Shown: positions 46,235-57,539, counted from the first letter of the stretch. The stretch is 64,000 nt of DNA from Nymphaea colorata (GCF_008831285.2 NC_045146.1:3436001-3500000), one strand, 5' to 3'. The notes: generated by a model from the sequence alone, not told the origin. Translations and numbers: made by a program.

Positions 46235-46240
46235 AATAAA
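46235..46240 (+). terminator. Probable polyadenylation signal of the DUF688 gene
   Basis: AATAAA 350 bp after the stop codon, in a T-rich 3' region. A plausible 3' end for the transcript, not proven. Confidence 0.45.
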
Positions 46241-46545
46241 GCCAGGCAGCTGGCTTGTTATGTAAATAGAACTGTAATGGTGATCAAATAATGGCTTCAC
46301 TTAGAGCTTCAGTATATCCTCCGAGCAGTGTTGCTTTCCCTCATTATCGTGCAGCAACGTGGTCCACCAAGCGTTGATAACTCTTTAAGTGATGCACGAA
46401 ACCATCAGGTAGCTTGAGTGTTTACCTCATGATTTTGAAAGCATAACCGCACTTCTTAACTAATACTAGACCACATGGTCACAATGTATTGGTTTGAGGG
46501 ACATCAAACTAGCAATTGCTAATGCAGGTACTTGTATTTATTTGT

Positions 46546-46842
46546 AGTCTTGAACGACTCTGAGAGTTGGATCTTTCAGAAAATACAGAGGATGTTTTAC
46601 ATAGTTCCCCTTGTTCGCCATGTCAATTCAGTTCAATTATTTGAAGGCTTGAACGACTCTGAAAGCTGGATCTTTCATATAACAGAGGATCTTTTACACA
46701 GTTCCCCTTGTTTGCCATCCCAATTCGGTTTAGTTCTTTGAAGTCTTGAACGGCTATGAGAACTGGAACTTTTCGGGAAATGCAGAGGATCTTTTACATA
46801 GTTCATCTAGTTTGCCATCTCAATTTAGTTCAACCTGTTCAA
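46546..46842. repeat. Minisatellite, three copies of a unit of about 98 bp
   Basis: Three adjacent units begin near 46546, 46645 and 46742. Each has CTTGAACGACTCTGAGAG-like starts, CAGAGGATSTTTTACAYAGTTC centres and TTGCCATCYCAATT ends. By eye, units are about 80-90% alike. It lies just past the DUF688 3' end. The open frames across it reflect the repeat, not a gene. Confidence 0.85.
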
Positions 46843-47499
46843 AAAAATTGGTTGAATTGTTGTGAATTAGGTTTTGATGGCTGCAAAATCTCTTCCCTCG
46901 TATCAAACAATTTTCTAGCCTTATCTCAAGTTGCAATCGTAGACTTTAGCAAATTAAATGGGGGCGATACCCTAAACAGGCCAAAGCCCCTTCATTTCCC
47001 CCCTACTCTTGGGGTTTCGGGCTGGAACAGGAAGAGATTAATGAACAAAATCTTACAAAAACCATTACTGTTGTCTTAGGGGTCTCCGATCTGAAACTGA
47101 TGAAGGGGGTGAAGCCATACAGTGGAGCATTTTTCTCTAGGTGCATAGGAAGCTCTTTCCATGGCAGAGGTTACTGAAACTAATAAATTTTAAACCATAA
47201 ATTTTGAACTTGGAATTCCCAGGACGCCCTACCACCCTCCGTAACTCATTTCCATCTCCTATGAACCTGCCTGTCTGTCTCTGTTCAATCACAACTGTAC
47301 CTCCTCCCGGCTATACGCACTGCTTTTTCGTTTTTCCCTCCTACATAGGTAGTTAAAATGAAACTTTAATATATTAATGTATAAGGTGTTGTATATAGAT
47401 TAAAAAATTTTAGGAAACGCCCTCTGTTTTACAAACTTTTGTGGGTAGGTGCCTGCAAAATGTGCAAGAAGAAATTACTATTGTGGTGTTTGGTATTGT
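46843..47499. other. Non-coding stretch, no gene recognised
   Basis: Intergenic sequence with no protein similarity recognised. Confidence 0.45.
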
Positions 47500-47965
47500 T
47501 TAAGATCGTAAAACTGGTGTACAAGCACGTACAATGCACATATCTTTGGCTAAGCAAGCTTAGGCTTGAGAGTAGTTTGAACTTTTTTGATTTGTCAAAT
47601 GAGATTCGCTTATAATCTTCAGTTATACACCTGAAAAATTGTCTCCTTGAGCTGACCCTCTGAATAGTTTGAACTTAGCTTTTTCATTGCAAGATTGGCT
47701 TATTGGATTGGAATTGGTTTCTAGTATAATATGTATAATGATGCACATAAATGTGCCTGACTGGTCTAGTTTGTTGAACAAGATTGGCTTAGTATAAGCT
47801 GAAGCTCAATTCGTTCACTGTGTGCAATTACATGCACGTAACGGAAGCCTAATTCAGCACTATTAGTTGACAGTTAAACAAGTTTAACTCATTTAAAATA
47901 TCGCCAAAGCTTGAGACATGCTTAGTTGAATCGACTTCAGAATAGCTTGTAGTACAATCCTACAA
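47500..47965 (-). repeat. GAGCTCGA-type dispersed repeat, copy 4 (diverged)
   Basis: AGGCTTGAG, GATTGGCTTAG, GAAGCTCAATTCG and similar motifs, closing AGTACAATCCTAC, the family's end signature. Confidence 0.45.
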
Positions 47966-48524
47966 AAAAACCAGCTTGGTTTGGTAGCGTTTTCCTTGTG
48001 GAGAAACATCATTTATTGTGGAGACACAACGTTCCAATCTTGCAGTTGAGGCAAGAGGGAATCTTGTAATATACAAACTTTTCAAGTGTTCGCTGATGCA
48101 GGTGCAGTCTAAGAGCGTGGAAACAGAGGAAATTGAGGGGGCTTTGGACTCTTTTTCAGGCGGTGGATCGAAAGCCTCTTGCTCGTTTTAAATGAACATA
48201 ACTAAGAAATTCTGAAGCAACCTGAATAATCGATGTTGTGATGCGATTCTTTTTCTTGAATTCATTACATTAAATTCTGAAAGGTTTTGGCTTATAATTT
48301 TTATTCTACATTGAAAGTACAAATCAAATGGGCTGCAAGTATAAAAATGCTGAGTTTACAACTTTGATTCCTGATGCAGAAAGGCAATGAACCAGTGGGA
48401 GCCTTCCCTAACCGGCTGAGCAGCTTTTGGACCTTGTCTTCGACACAACTGCATCTTTAGTTTTATCAACTGCCCATAAGCATATCAAAGACAATCTTAA
48501 ACATATTCTTACAAGAGGTGGAGC

Positions 48525-48690
48525 TAGAAAAGTCTGGCAAGGGTTACTAGTTATATAGTTTTAAAATTTTAAGGGACAACAGTATGCAAATTAGAAAAAT
48601 TGCCATGAAATATCAATATGAAAATAAACACTTTTTATGGGCTTGTGTGGGCAATTGCACACGTTGCACACACCTGCCTTGGCCTCTGAT
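48525..48690 (+). repeat. Dispersed repeat, GGCGGAGCCA family, copy matching 26965-27130
   Basis: GGTGGAGCTAGAAAAGTCTGG at the start, ATCAATATGAAAATAA in the middle and GGGCAATTGCACACGTTG at the end align with the reverse complement of 26965-27130. Confidence 0.65.
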
Positions 48691-48935
48691 TCTAATTTTC
48701 TCTAAGAGGTTCAACAGGTATCATTGATAGAATGAGTTTTATTTGAAGCAGGGAATTTCACGACGGATCACTGGGCCAACTTGAATATTTATAATTAAGA
48801 TCCACCATTTTTCAAAATCTGCAGCCTAAAAGATATTATTTTTCGGGGTGATTGACGTGGCTTGTATTTCCAACTGGATGAAACTATACTTTTACTGATG
48901 AAAGATTTGACAAGATCCAGAACCTATTGCATTGT

Positions 48936-48977
48936 GCTGAGAAGGAGCTATATATGGCTGAGAAGGAGCTATATATG
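48936..48977. repeat. 21-bp perfect tandem duplication
   Basis: The unit GCTGAGAAGGAGCTATATAT plus G occurs twice in a row. Confidence 0.85.
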
Positions 48978-49097
48978 GATTAGCTAGGCAAGATGATTCT
49001 AACAGGTTTTAAGTGCCCTTTAAATCATAATACCAATTACATAAACATGCTACTTGAGAAAATTTACTACTGCACTACTTGATCAAACCTCTTATTT

Positions 49098-49102
49098 TCA
49101 AC
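49098..49102. repeat. Copia-3 target-site duplication, left copy
   Basis: TCAAC, matched exactly by 54699-54703 on the other side of the element. Confidence 0.85.
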
Positions 49103-49391
49103 TATTAAAAACGAGAGGGAAAGAGTGAAGAACAGAGAACAAATTCTTCTTTTCATATTCGATGTATTAAAACCTTACCCAACGTAAGGTATTTATACAA
49201 GATTCAATGTTCATCTTCCCTATTTTCTCAAATATACAACAAGATGATAAACAAGGTAAGATAGGGAATCACTAGCAGGATAAAACAAGATCATGGCTCA
49301 ATCCGGCTCAATCCCTTTCCTGAAATCACGATGTTGCTGATTCTCGATCTGCTTCCTGAAATCTCGATGCTGATTTGTGTAATGTCTAATA
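49103..49391 (-). repeat. Copia-3 3' LTR
   Basis: 289 bp, same length as the other LTR. On the - strand it starts TATTAGACATTAC (the other LTR starts TGTTAGACGTTAC, so the terminal TG has mutated) and ends CTCTCGTTTTTAATA. Confidence 0.92.
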
Positions 49392-49403
49392 CTCCCCCTC
49401 AAG
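49392..49403 (-). other. Copia-3 polypurine tract
   Basis: On the - strand TTGAGGGGGAG lies directly before the 3' LTR; it primes plus-strand DNA synthesis in such elements. Confidence 0.8.
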
Positions 49404-49986
49404 TTGGCGCTTCGGGATCTAGGAGGCCTAACTTGCTTCTTAATTTGATGAATGCATCTTTACCTAAAGCCTTAGTGAAAATATCAGCAACTCGATTTTG
49501 AGTATCAACATGTTTGGTATGAATCTCTCTATTTTGAATCCTCTCCCTTATAACATGGCAATCAATTTCTATATGCTTGGTCCTCTCATGAAATACAGGA
49601 TTTGCGGATATGTGAAGTGCTACCAAATTGTCACAATATAATTTCATTGGTTGTTGATGTTTGATTCCAAGATCTCTTAATAAATATTTTATCCAAATCA
49701 TCTCGCACGTTGTTAGGGCCATTGACCTATACTTAGCCTCTGCTGTTGACCTGGAAACTGTGGTTTGCTTCTTTACTTTCTATGATATTGGATTTTCTCC
49801 AATAAAGATGCAAAAACCTGAAGTGGATCTTCGTGTCATTGAGCAGGCAGCCCAATCTGAGTCACAATAAACTTTGACACAAATTTTACTAGACGAAGAT
49901 AAAAATATACCAAAGCTTGGCGTGGATTTGATGTACCGAAGGATTCTAAAGGCTACGTCCAGATGCGTGTTCCTGGGTTGCAACAT
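49399..49986 (-). pseudogene. Copia-3 RNase H and C-terminus
   Basis: Two frames carry the copia RNase H: DVAFRILRYIKSTPSFGIF, then KVYCDSDWAACSMTRRSTSG (49986-49780); after a frame change, IKYLLRDLGIK, KLYCDNLVALHISANPVFH, RTKHIEIDCHVIRE and VADIFTKALGKDAF, ending LGLLDPEAPT (49722-49399). The D-x-D-W and YCDN boxes survive, but the frame shift between the halves prevents a normal product. Confidence 0.88.
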
Positions 49987-50040
49987 GAACTGACTTAGTA
50001 ATTGGACGGTGTGTAGGATGTTAGGCCGTGTGATGGTGAG

Positions 50041-51126
50041 TTAAATGAGTCGTCCAATCAATTTTCTGTAAAATGTGGGGTCTTTCAATGGCTGGCTTGC
50101 TTCATCATCAAGTTTCAAATGTTGCTTCATTGGAGTTTCGCTACGTTTAGCACCACTATACCCAGCCTCGCTTAGGATATCCATATTGTATTTCCTTTGA
50201 GATAAGAATATGCCTTGTTTGGAACAAGCAACTTCAATACCCAAAAAATATTTTAATGTGCCCAAATCGTTTAGCCGAAATTTGCTGTTGATGACGGACT
50301 TCAATTTTGTAATTTGCACTTGATTGTCTCCTGCAATTATTATGTCATCCACATAGACAATAATAAAGGTATTGCTATGGGTAGTTACGTTGGAGAATAA
50401 CGAATAGTCTGAACCTAGTTGTATTAAGGTTTCAGTAAGTTTGAAGAACCAATTGCGAGATGATTGCTTGAGCCCATAGAATGATTTTTTTAGCCGACAT
50501 ACCTTGTGCTCCCCCTATCGGGTAAAACCAGGAGGGAGAGTCATGTATACTTCCTCAGAGAGGTCACCATGTAAGAACGCATTGTTGACGTCAACTTGAA
50601 ATATACTCCACCCTTTGATTGCAGCAACAGACAAGAGACATCAAATGGTAGTGATTTTAGCAACGGGTGAGAAGGTCTCTATGTAGTCGACGCCTTCTGT
50701 TTGGGTATAACCTTTGGCGACGAGGCCAGCCTTATGTCGCTCAATGGTACCATCAGCATGGTATTTGAGTTTATACACCCATTTGCATCCAATGGGGCGT
50801 TTGTTGGGAGGTAAATCAATGACGTCCCAAGTTGAATTTTCTTCAAGTGCACGAACTTCAACAGCCATAGCATTACGCCATTCTGAAAATTGCATCGCTT
50901 TGTGGAAGGATGATGGTTCGGAATGGCCGAGAAGAGAAGTGAAGAAAGCTTGGTAGTTAGGAGAGAAATGTTGGAGATGAAGGTAGTTAGCGATGGGGTA
51001 TCTGGTGCCTTTAGTGGATGCTGACGCCATCCGATTGAGTTGGATGAATGGAGTAGCATTGGAAGTCCCTGAGGTGTGAAGGAGGCGCACGTACCGTGGT
51101 TGAACGCCGTACCGGTGGTGCAACAT
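50041..51126 (-). pseudogene. Copia-3 reverse transcriptase
   Basis: The N-terminal part has [21 protein letters not shown], then [19 protein letters not shown] and [21 protein letters not shown] middle section (about 50640-50353) has stops. The catalytic YVDD box is intact near 50340 (YVDDIIIAGD), followed by DLGTLKYFLGIEVACSKQGI and YRKLIGRLI. Disrupted by stops, so inactive despite the intact catalytic box. Confidence 0.88.
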
Positions 51127-51326
51127 GAGGTTGGGTGTTGGGAAGGGCTGGTTGGGTGGTCAAGGTAGGAGGGTCGACATGTTCAAGAGGTTCATGAATA
51201 GGGAGAGGTATGACAACATCACTTTGGGTGTCCTTGATATTGTGGAAAGGGAAGTTGTCTTCAAAAAAATTAACATCTCGGCTTGTGAAAATTTCTTGGC
51301 TATTGAGATCGTATAATTTATAAGCA

Positions 51327-51448
51327 TTTTGGCCAAAAGGATATTCGATAAAAATGCATTTGTGAAAACGGGCATCAAACTTGTGAGTTTTGGCCAAAAG
51401 GATATCCGATAAAAATGCATTTGTGAAAACGGGCATCAAACTTGTGAG
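51327..51448. repeat. 61-bp tandem duplication inside Copia-3 pol
   Basis: 51327-51387 and 51388-51448 are the same 61 bases with one difference (ATTCGAT against ATCCGAT). Sixty-one is not a multiple of three, so the duplication itself shifts the reading frame after the integrase. Confidence 0.92.
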
Positions 51449-52226
51449 ATTTTCCAATGTTATATGCATAACAAAAACATCCAAAAACTCGAAGATGTTC
51501 ATACTTGGGTTTCTTTTCATAAAGAATCTCATAAGGGGTTTTGCCATGTAAAGGTTGTGTAGGCAACCGGTTTAGCAAGTAAGCAGTGGACATGATACAA
51601 TCACCCCAAAACTTGATAGGAAGACCAGTTTGAAAACGAAGGGCATGAGCGATATTTAATAAATCTTTGTGCTTTCGTTCTACCACTTCATTTTGTTGTG
51701 GGGTGGCAATGCAAGAGTGTTGGCGCTCTATGCCCTTATTATGCAACAAGGTTTCCATGTGGGAAGAAAAAAACTCAGTCCCATTATCACTACGAATTTT
51801 TTTAACGGTTGTAGAAAATTGATTTTCTACGATGTTAAGAAATTTTTCAATGTAAAAATATGTTTCCGATTTGTGGCGCATAAGAAAAACCCAAGTGCAA
51901 CGAGAAAAATCATCCACAATAGTAAGAAAATAATGGGCGCCCGATAGTGAGTGTGTTTGATAGCCTCCCCATATGTCACAATGAACCAATTGAAATATAC
52001 TAGAAGTAAAGATAGAACTATTTGGAAATGGCAAACGTGTTTGTTTGGCAAGATAACATGTAGAACAATGTTTATGTTTGGAAGCGAAATTTAAAAAATT
52101 GAAAATAGCCTCCAAACGATGAAAAGAGGGGTGACCAAGTCGAAGATGCCAGAGATTTTGCTGGTCTGATGAAACAGCAGCAGCACGTGATCCTTCATCC
52201 TCAAGAATGTATAGTCCATTTGTCAT
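51375..52226 (-). pseudogene. Copia-3 GAG-pre-integrase and integrase
   Basis: The best preserved part of the element. The zinc-binding HHCC region is present (LWHLRLGHPSFHRL...HCSTCYLAKQTRLPF). The core has all three acidic residues: HCDIWG, IRSDNGTEFFSS and PQQNEVVERKHK. The C-terminal LYEKKPKYEHLRVFGCFCYA and FIGYPFGQN follow, where the 61-bp duplication breaks the frame. Confidence 0.9.
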
Positions 52227-52257
52227 CCTACCATTCCCAAATCATCTTCATCAAGCG

Positions 52258-52615
52258 TTAGTCCTGAATAGTGCAAAAATCATTGTCAAATATAACTTGA
52301 CATTGATTTTCATTGACAAGTTTAGGTACTGATATAAGATTACAAGTAAAAGAGAAAACACAAAGAACATTATGCAAAGTAATGGAGGAGTTCAAGTGAA
52401 GCTGACCGACATGTGTGATGGGTGTAGAATGTAGAAGAACCATTAGGAAGCAGGATCAGATTTGATTTAACTATCGATGGATGAATAAGACTGGATAATG
52501 AATTGGTGATATGGTGTGTAGCACTAGAATCGATTATCCAAGTTTGGGAAGAAGTTTGACAAGCAAGTGATAGGGTAGTACATGCAAGATTGACTTTGGG
52601 AGTCTTGGAATTCAT
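52258..52615 (-). pseudogene. Copia-3 aspartic protease
   Basis: The active-site segment reads WIIDSSATHHITNSLSS: the catalytic Asp is kept but the Gly of D-S-G is Ser. After a frame change near 52440 comes HVGQLHLNSSITLHNVLCV and CNLISVPKLVNENQC, ending in a stop at 52258. Confidence 0.85.
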
Positions 52616-52794
52616 GAACTCTAGAAACTATTGGAAGAGATCTGAATTGGGAGAAGCTGACAGTTCTGGTGGTTTGATAGGGTTGCCGAGAGATGCAATA
52701 TCAGTTGTGAACGAGTTTGCTTGTGGCTGTTGTCGTTGAGCACCAAAGTTTTTCTTCTTAGGAAAGTCGTGTAGATGATAACATCGAGCTTTGG

Positions 52795-53619
52795 TGTGAC
52801 CTAATCAACCACAGTGATCACATTGGGGTCGAAGGCGTCCCATAAACCTAACGGCAATATCATGACTTGTATCTTGGCAATTTATGGTAGCTGCCGCAGA
52901 GATAGAGTCAGGCTGAAGTGGAATATGAAGCTCTCGCTGTCTTTATTCTTGAACCAATAAGGCATAAGCCTTGGAGTGTCGGGCATTGGTTCCATAAGAA
53001 GTATTTGGCTACGAATGGGACCATAACTTTCATTCAAACTCATCAAAAATTGAATCAGCTTATCACGTTCTTGTATCTCAGTCAACTTCTTTATTGCTCC
53101 ACAATCACATACCGGAGGAGTGACATATGCATCATATTCATCCCATAAACCTTTGATTCGTGTATAATAAATGCTTATAGGAGACTGACCTTGTTTGCAG
53201 TTGATGATTTGCTGCTGAATTTGATACAGGCGAGGAGCATTAGACTGCGTGAATCTGATTTTTAGCTCCTTCCAAACAAAAGCAGCTTCTTTAGCATATA
53301 CGACTGTTGGCATCAAGGGCTTATGAATGGCATTGAGCAGCCAGGAAATGACCATATTATTGCATCTTTCCCAAGATATAACAAGGGATGCCGGAGATGT
53401 GGGTTTTGGTAGGGAACCATCGACAAAACTCATCTTATTCTTTGCTAAGAGAGCCATGGTCATGGCACGCCTCCATGTTTCATAGTTGTCGCCAGTGAGA
53501 GGTTGAGAAACAAGGCAAGCACTAGGAATGTCAGAGTGGTGGAGGTAAAACAGATTGTCATCTTGGGCAATCATTTCTGATCTTGAAGAGGACCCAATAG
53601 CTCCTTGAGTTTCAGCCAT
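52795..53619 (-). pseudogene. Copia-3 gag
   Basis: Start chosen at 53619 (MAETQGAIGSSSRSE), 12 codons inside a longer open frame and within the leader-to-gag distance expected. NLFYLHHSDIPSACLVSQPL, then GDNYETWRRAMTMALLAKNK, is the copia N-terminal gag domain; DEYDAYVTPP and IQFLMSLNESYGPIRSQILL follow. The frame breaks near 52890. The zinc knuckle (about 52795-52840) reads CDHCG-stop-LGHTKARC: a TGA sits inside it, most simply a CGA-to-TGA change. Confidence 0.88.
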
Positions 53620-54397
53620 TGAAGAAAACCAGACGCTTGCTAGTTGTTGCACAAAAATTGATCTCTCCTTGCTGGATTGTCATGACTCCCGCACTTGCCA
53701 AATTTTATAAAATAATGAAGAAGTCCATTTGAGCTGAAATTTGGCCTATTGGTTGAGCAGCTAAGGAGGAGTAGACGCCCCAAATTTGGCCTCGATCCGA
53801 GTACCCAATCAGAATCACGCGCAGGTTGAAGCTCTCTATCGACTACGAACTTCAGCTCCCTGTTCGGAAACGCCCATCGCACAACAGCGGCTTTCCTTGG
53901 GACGATTTCTCCTCAATTTAAAGTTAAGCAACAATGAAATCATAGGCAATAGCTAGATAATCAAATGATGCACCAAATCAAGTTAATAGATCACCAGATC
54001 ATGTGAAGAACCCGACAATCTGAATGAAAATCGGGTCGCTGCCACCAGTGGCGGAGATATTGCAGAAATCGTCGCTGATTTCCGCTCAATTGCGACTGGA
54101 AGGGGGAGTTCCGTCAATACTGCATGGATTCACCTCAAACTTGGTGGGAATCATCATGGGGATGTGGCAGATCGAATGGTATTGGAAGGCCCTTGATATC
54201 GTTGGCCGATCGCCGATAATTTGGATGGAAACCGTCATTGTCCGGCGGTTCTCAGAAGACAGAACAGAGACCCGCTTGGTTCTACTCCAAATGGGCTGGA
54301 AGCGTGTCCGACAGTTGAAGTTAGTGACCCTCTAGTGGCAGCCAAAGGATAGGTGGTAGATCTTTTTGTTCTTCCTCTATTCCTCACGATTAACCTT

Positions 54398-54409
54398 GCT
54401 CTAATACCA
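54398..54409 (-). other. Copia-3 primer-binding site
   Basis: On the - strand TGGTATTAGAGC directly follows the 5' LTR. One mismatch from TGGTATCAGAGC, the site complementary to the 3' end of initiator-Met tRNA. Confidence 0.85.
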
Positions 54410-54698
54410 TATTAAAAACGAGAGGGAAAGAGTGAAAAACAGAGAATGAATTATTCTTTTCATATTCGATGTATTAATGCCTTACCCAACGTAAGGTATT
54501 TATACAAGATTCAATGTTCATCTTCTCTATTTTCTCGAATATACAACAAGATGATAAACAAGGTAAGATAGGGAATCACCAATAGGATAAGACAAAATCA
54601 CGGCTCAATCTGGCTCAATCCCTTTCTTGAAATCACGATGTTGCTGATTCTCAATCTGCTTCCTGAAATCTCGATGCTGATTTGTGTAACGTCTAACA
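54410..54698 (-). repeat. Copia-3 5' LTR
   Basis: 289 bp. On the - strand starts TGTTAGACGTTACAC and ends CGTTTTTAATA next to the PBS. The transcription signals of the element should lie here; a TATA-like TATAAATACC lies on the - strand near 54500. Confidence 0.92.
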
Positions 54699-54703
54699 TC
54701 AAC
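54699..54703. repeat. Copia-3 target-site duplication, right copy
   Basis: TCAAC, identical to 49098-49102. Confidence 0.85.
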
Positions 54704-57539
54704 TTCTCTCTTGCCCGCTCAAATATGATTCTTTGGATAAGGCACTTGAGTAGCCAAAATCCACTCCTCATGCTCATAGAAGGGGATGATGAAATCTTCA
54801 TGAATACATACGACAACAATGTGATGGTTGGTTCTAGTAAAAGCTTATGCAGAGGACTCTGTTCAACTGCCCACTAGTTATCAATGATGTCATAATTAAT
54901 TTCTTTAAAACTAGACTTTTAGTTGCATAAGATTGAATATTAACTTAGTTGATTTTATAGGAACTGGCCTTCAATCATGCTGCTTTTAATTAAAAAATGT
55001 GTTTCTCCAATCCCTAAGGTTTGACTTTTTTTCACTGTCAACTTTGAAATGTAATGAAATGATTCATTATACACCAGAAAAGGGAGAATGTTGAAATCAT
55101 CGGTTTAATCCAACCTTAAGTGGCCTTTAATGATGTGACAAAACAGCTGATTCTTTATCTTTTATAATTGTGATGTTCATGTTCATGCCTAGGACACGCT
55201 TAAGTATGAAGCGACATATCACTTCAGAGAGTGAGGTATTATAGAAGGAGTCGGTCCTGCTCCTCTTTGCCGTAAGACCTGTGGTCATCACCGGTGGTAA
55301 TGGCGGAGGAGAAATCAATTTGTGCACTGTAGCAGGTGAAGCTTCATCAATGGGAGTCTCCCATGCTTTAGAAGATGGCACATTAGTGCTAGTAGTTATT
55401 TAATGGCGGGATGCCAAATGACAGTTTCCTATATTGACACCTTTGCCGACCATCGATAGAAAATGGGTTCAATTCATATTACTTGATGTTGGCATGTGCT
55501 ATTAATCCACATCTACCACCAAAGCTTGTTCTTTAGGGAAGGAAATCCATCTACAACAATGCTCAATCTCTATGTCATTGGACATCATTAAATCAGGGAA
55601 ATTAGTTTCATGAGCACCATTAGTTGTTGTCTGCTTCCCTTCATTGTTGGCAAAAAATCTATGTACATAAAATTAGTTATATTGTTCAAGCAAATCATTG
55701 ATGTACAAGATTTGTGGAAGCATAGGAATCCATCATTGGCCGAAAATCTCTATATAGAATTTCAATGAGATTGTTTGTGCAAGCCTTGATGTACAAGATC
55801 CATAAAAGCTTACCTTGTCCATCACAAGATCGAGGAACAATAAGTTGTCAATTCCATGGCTTCTATATAGTGCCCACATTTATTCTCTAATGGGGAGAAA
55901 GGAAACCACCTATATATAGCCTTAATGCCTGCAACTATATTTATGACATCTTGAGATTAAATTTTCAATTTTTCTTTCATAAAACTGGAGATGGGCCTCC
56001 TTAATTTCATTTATATCTATATGAGATATATGCCAAATGAGATGACATGATGCCAAACCATGTGAAATGGGCCAGTTTCTTAGATGGCATCCAATGGATA
56101 ATTTCTACTTAGCTACATTTGATGTTATACAATTGTGCATTATGAATTCATCTTTGCCTTTACTAAATATGAGCTCTAACCATTATATCAATAAAAGATT
56201 GAGACAATCTTGATTACTATAAGTTCCATTAAAATTATCAGTGTTAACAACATACATCAAGCACAATGTGTAGTATAAAATTAAATGCACATAATGTCAT
56301 CTAAGCACGCCTATTTACAGTTAATCCAGTCATATTCCTTAGTTTGATCAAAACATATGTTATTTTATCTATCATGTGTCTCTCATGTATTGAGCGTTAT
56401 TTTAAAGATTATAATTGTATGCATGTAACATATCAATGAGATGTAAGTCTTTCATTAATAAAACTACAAATCATTCAATGAGATCAACTTATAATGACAT
56501 GTATAGGGCTTCAATCGAATGATGGTAATCACATGTATATAATGATCTGAATGAGAGATAAGTTTGTCATTTATAGAATTGTAAATCATTTAGTAAGATG
56601 CTTCTAATTCTTATACCTTTTGTTGCATAGACATGACTATGTATGTATGTTTAAGGAAAATTATCTTAGAAACAAACTTGGACAATATTCAAATTCCCAA
56701 TTCAGTTATGAGCGAGAAGCATATTCGATCGATGGTCATACCATGCACACGTGATTTTCTTGTAATAACTTTTGTATAGTCCTTCAGTATATAGGCATCT
56801 ATAGCATTGTCATTTTTTTAAAGAAAGAAAAAGCATTCTTCTTCCTTTCATTTGATCCATAACGTACTCATTATATATAAACTATCACTTTCAACTATCC
56901 TTGTCTTGCTTATGGGTGTATCTTAGGAAATTGCTGTAGACAGCATAAGGAACATGAACTGCACTGAGAGCCTTCAACATGTTGTTCATCTCTATTGAAG
57001 GTTTGCCTATGGAAAAACACTATGGTATGAAATAAGAGTGCTCAGAGTGCAACGTCATTTTTCAATTACGTGTCAATAGAGGATTTTAAGAATGGTGTGA
57101 AGAGTTACCAAGGTGCACTTAGAATATATAGATTTAGGCTTGTAATACATGCTTGATATTACCTTGGAATGATATATCTTCAACAAGAAAAGATTCTGTT
57201 TGTTCAGCATCACTTTTGGGGTGCTTTCCAATGTGGCTAATCTAACTTAGCCTCTAATTGATAACTCATGATCTCCACGACTACAGGTTTTTTCTGCTTT
57301 ATGAAACTATTGAAAACATATTTATTTATATCGTTTTTTTTTAAATGAAAATGCCAATTTTACTTTATTTGACAATAGTTTGTAAGGTGACTTTGGCATA
57401 ATTACTTGAAATTTGAATGGTCATTGTATCCATTTGATATGTTTGAATCGGTTATATGATGAATGTGTTCATGTAAATTTGTTGGTACGCATTTTAGTCA
57501 ATTATGTGCATCAAAATGGATGTTTACACATAAAACATA
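54704..57539. other. Non-coding stretch, no gene recognised
   Basis: No convincing gene. The - strand frame at 55127-55381 (LISPPPLPPVMTTGLTAKR) has no family I recognise. About 56400-56620 holds an imperfect local repeat of roughly 110 bp (CATGTAACATATCAATGAGA... and CATGTATATAATGATCTGAA..., both ending AAATCATTyAGTAAGAT-like). Confidence 0.45.

Larger units (their letters stand above)
49103..54698 (-). mobile_element. Copia-3, structurally complete Ty1/copia retrotransposon (5.6 kb)
   Basis: Two 289-bp LTRs flank a 5.0-kb interior read on the - strand: PBS, gag, protease, integrase, reverse transcriptase, RNase H, polypurine tract. The order INT before RT places it in Ty1/copia. A 5-bp TCAAC duplication flanks it. 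By eye the LTRs differ at about 19 of 289 positions, mostly transitions, so the insertion is not recent. The coding region carries several frameshifts and stops, so it is non-autonomous now. Confidence 0.95.

Noticed and set aside
46546-46842. CRISPR-like array
   Set aside because: Three long similar units with no short repeat-spacer pattern, in plant nuclear DNA; it is a minisatellite.
46532-47079. Plus-strand frames over the minisatellite
   Set aside because: The frames simply reflect the 98-bp repeat; no protein family.
48106-48190. Possible small last exon (GTGCAGTCTAAGAGC..., open to TAA)
   Set aside because: An AG acceptor-like site precedes it and the 28-codon frame is open, but there is no recognisable motif and no upstream exon to join.
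55127-55381. Minus-strand open frame of 84 codons with a Pro-rich LISPPPLPPV segment
   Set aside because: No family recognised, no splice partners and no conserved motif; more likely chance or repeat-derived.
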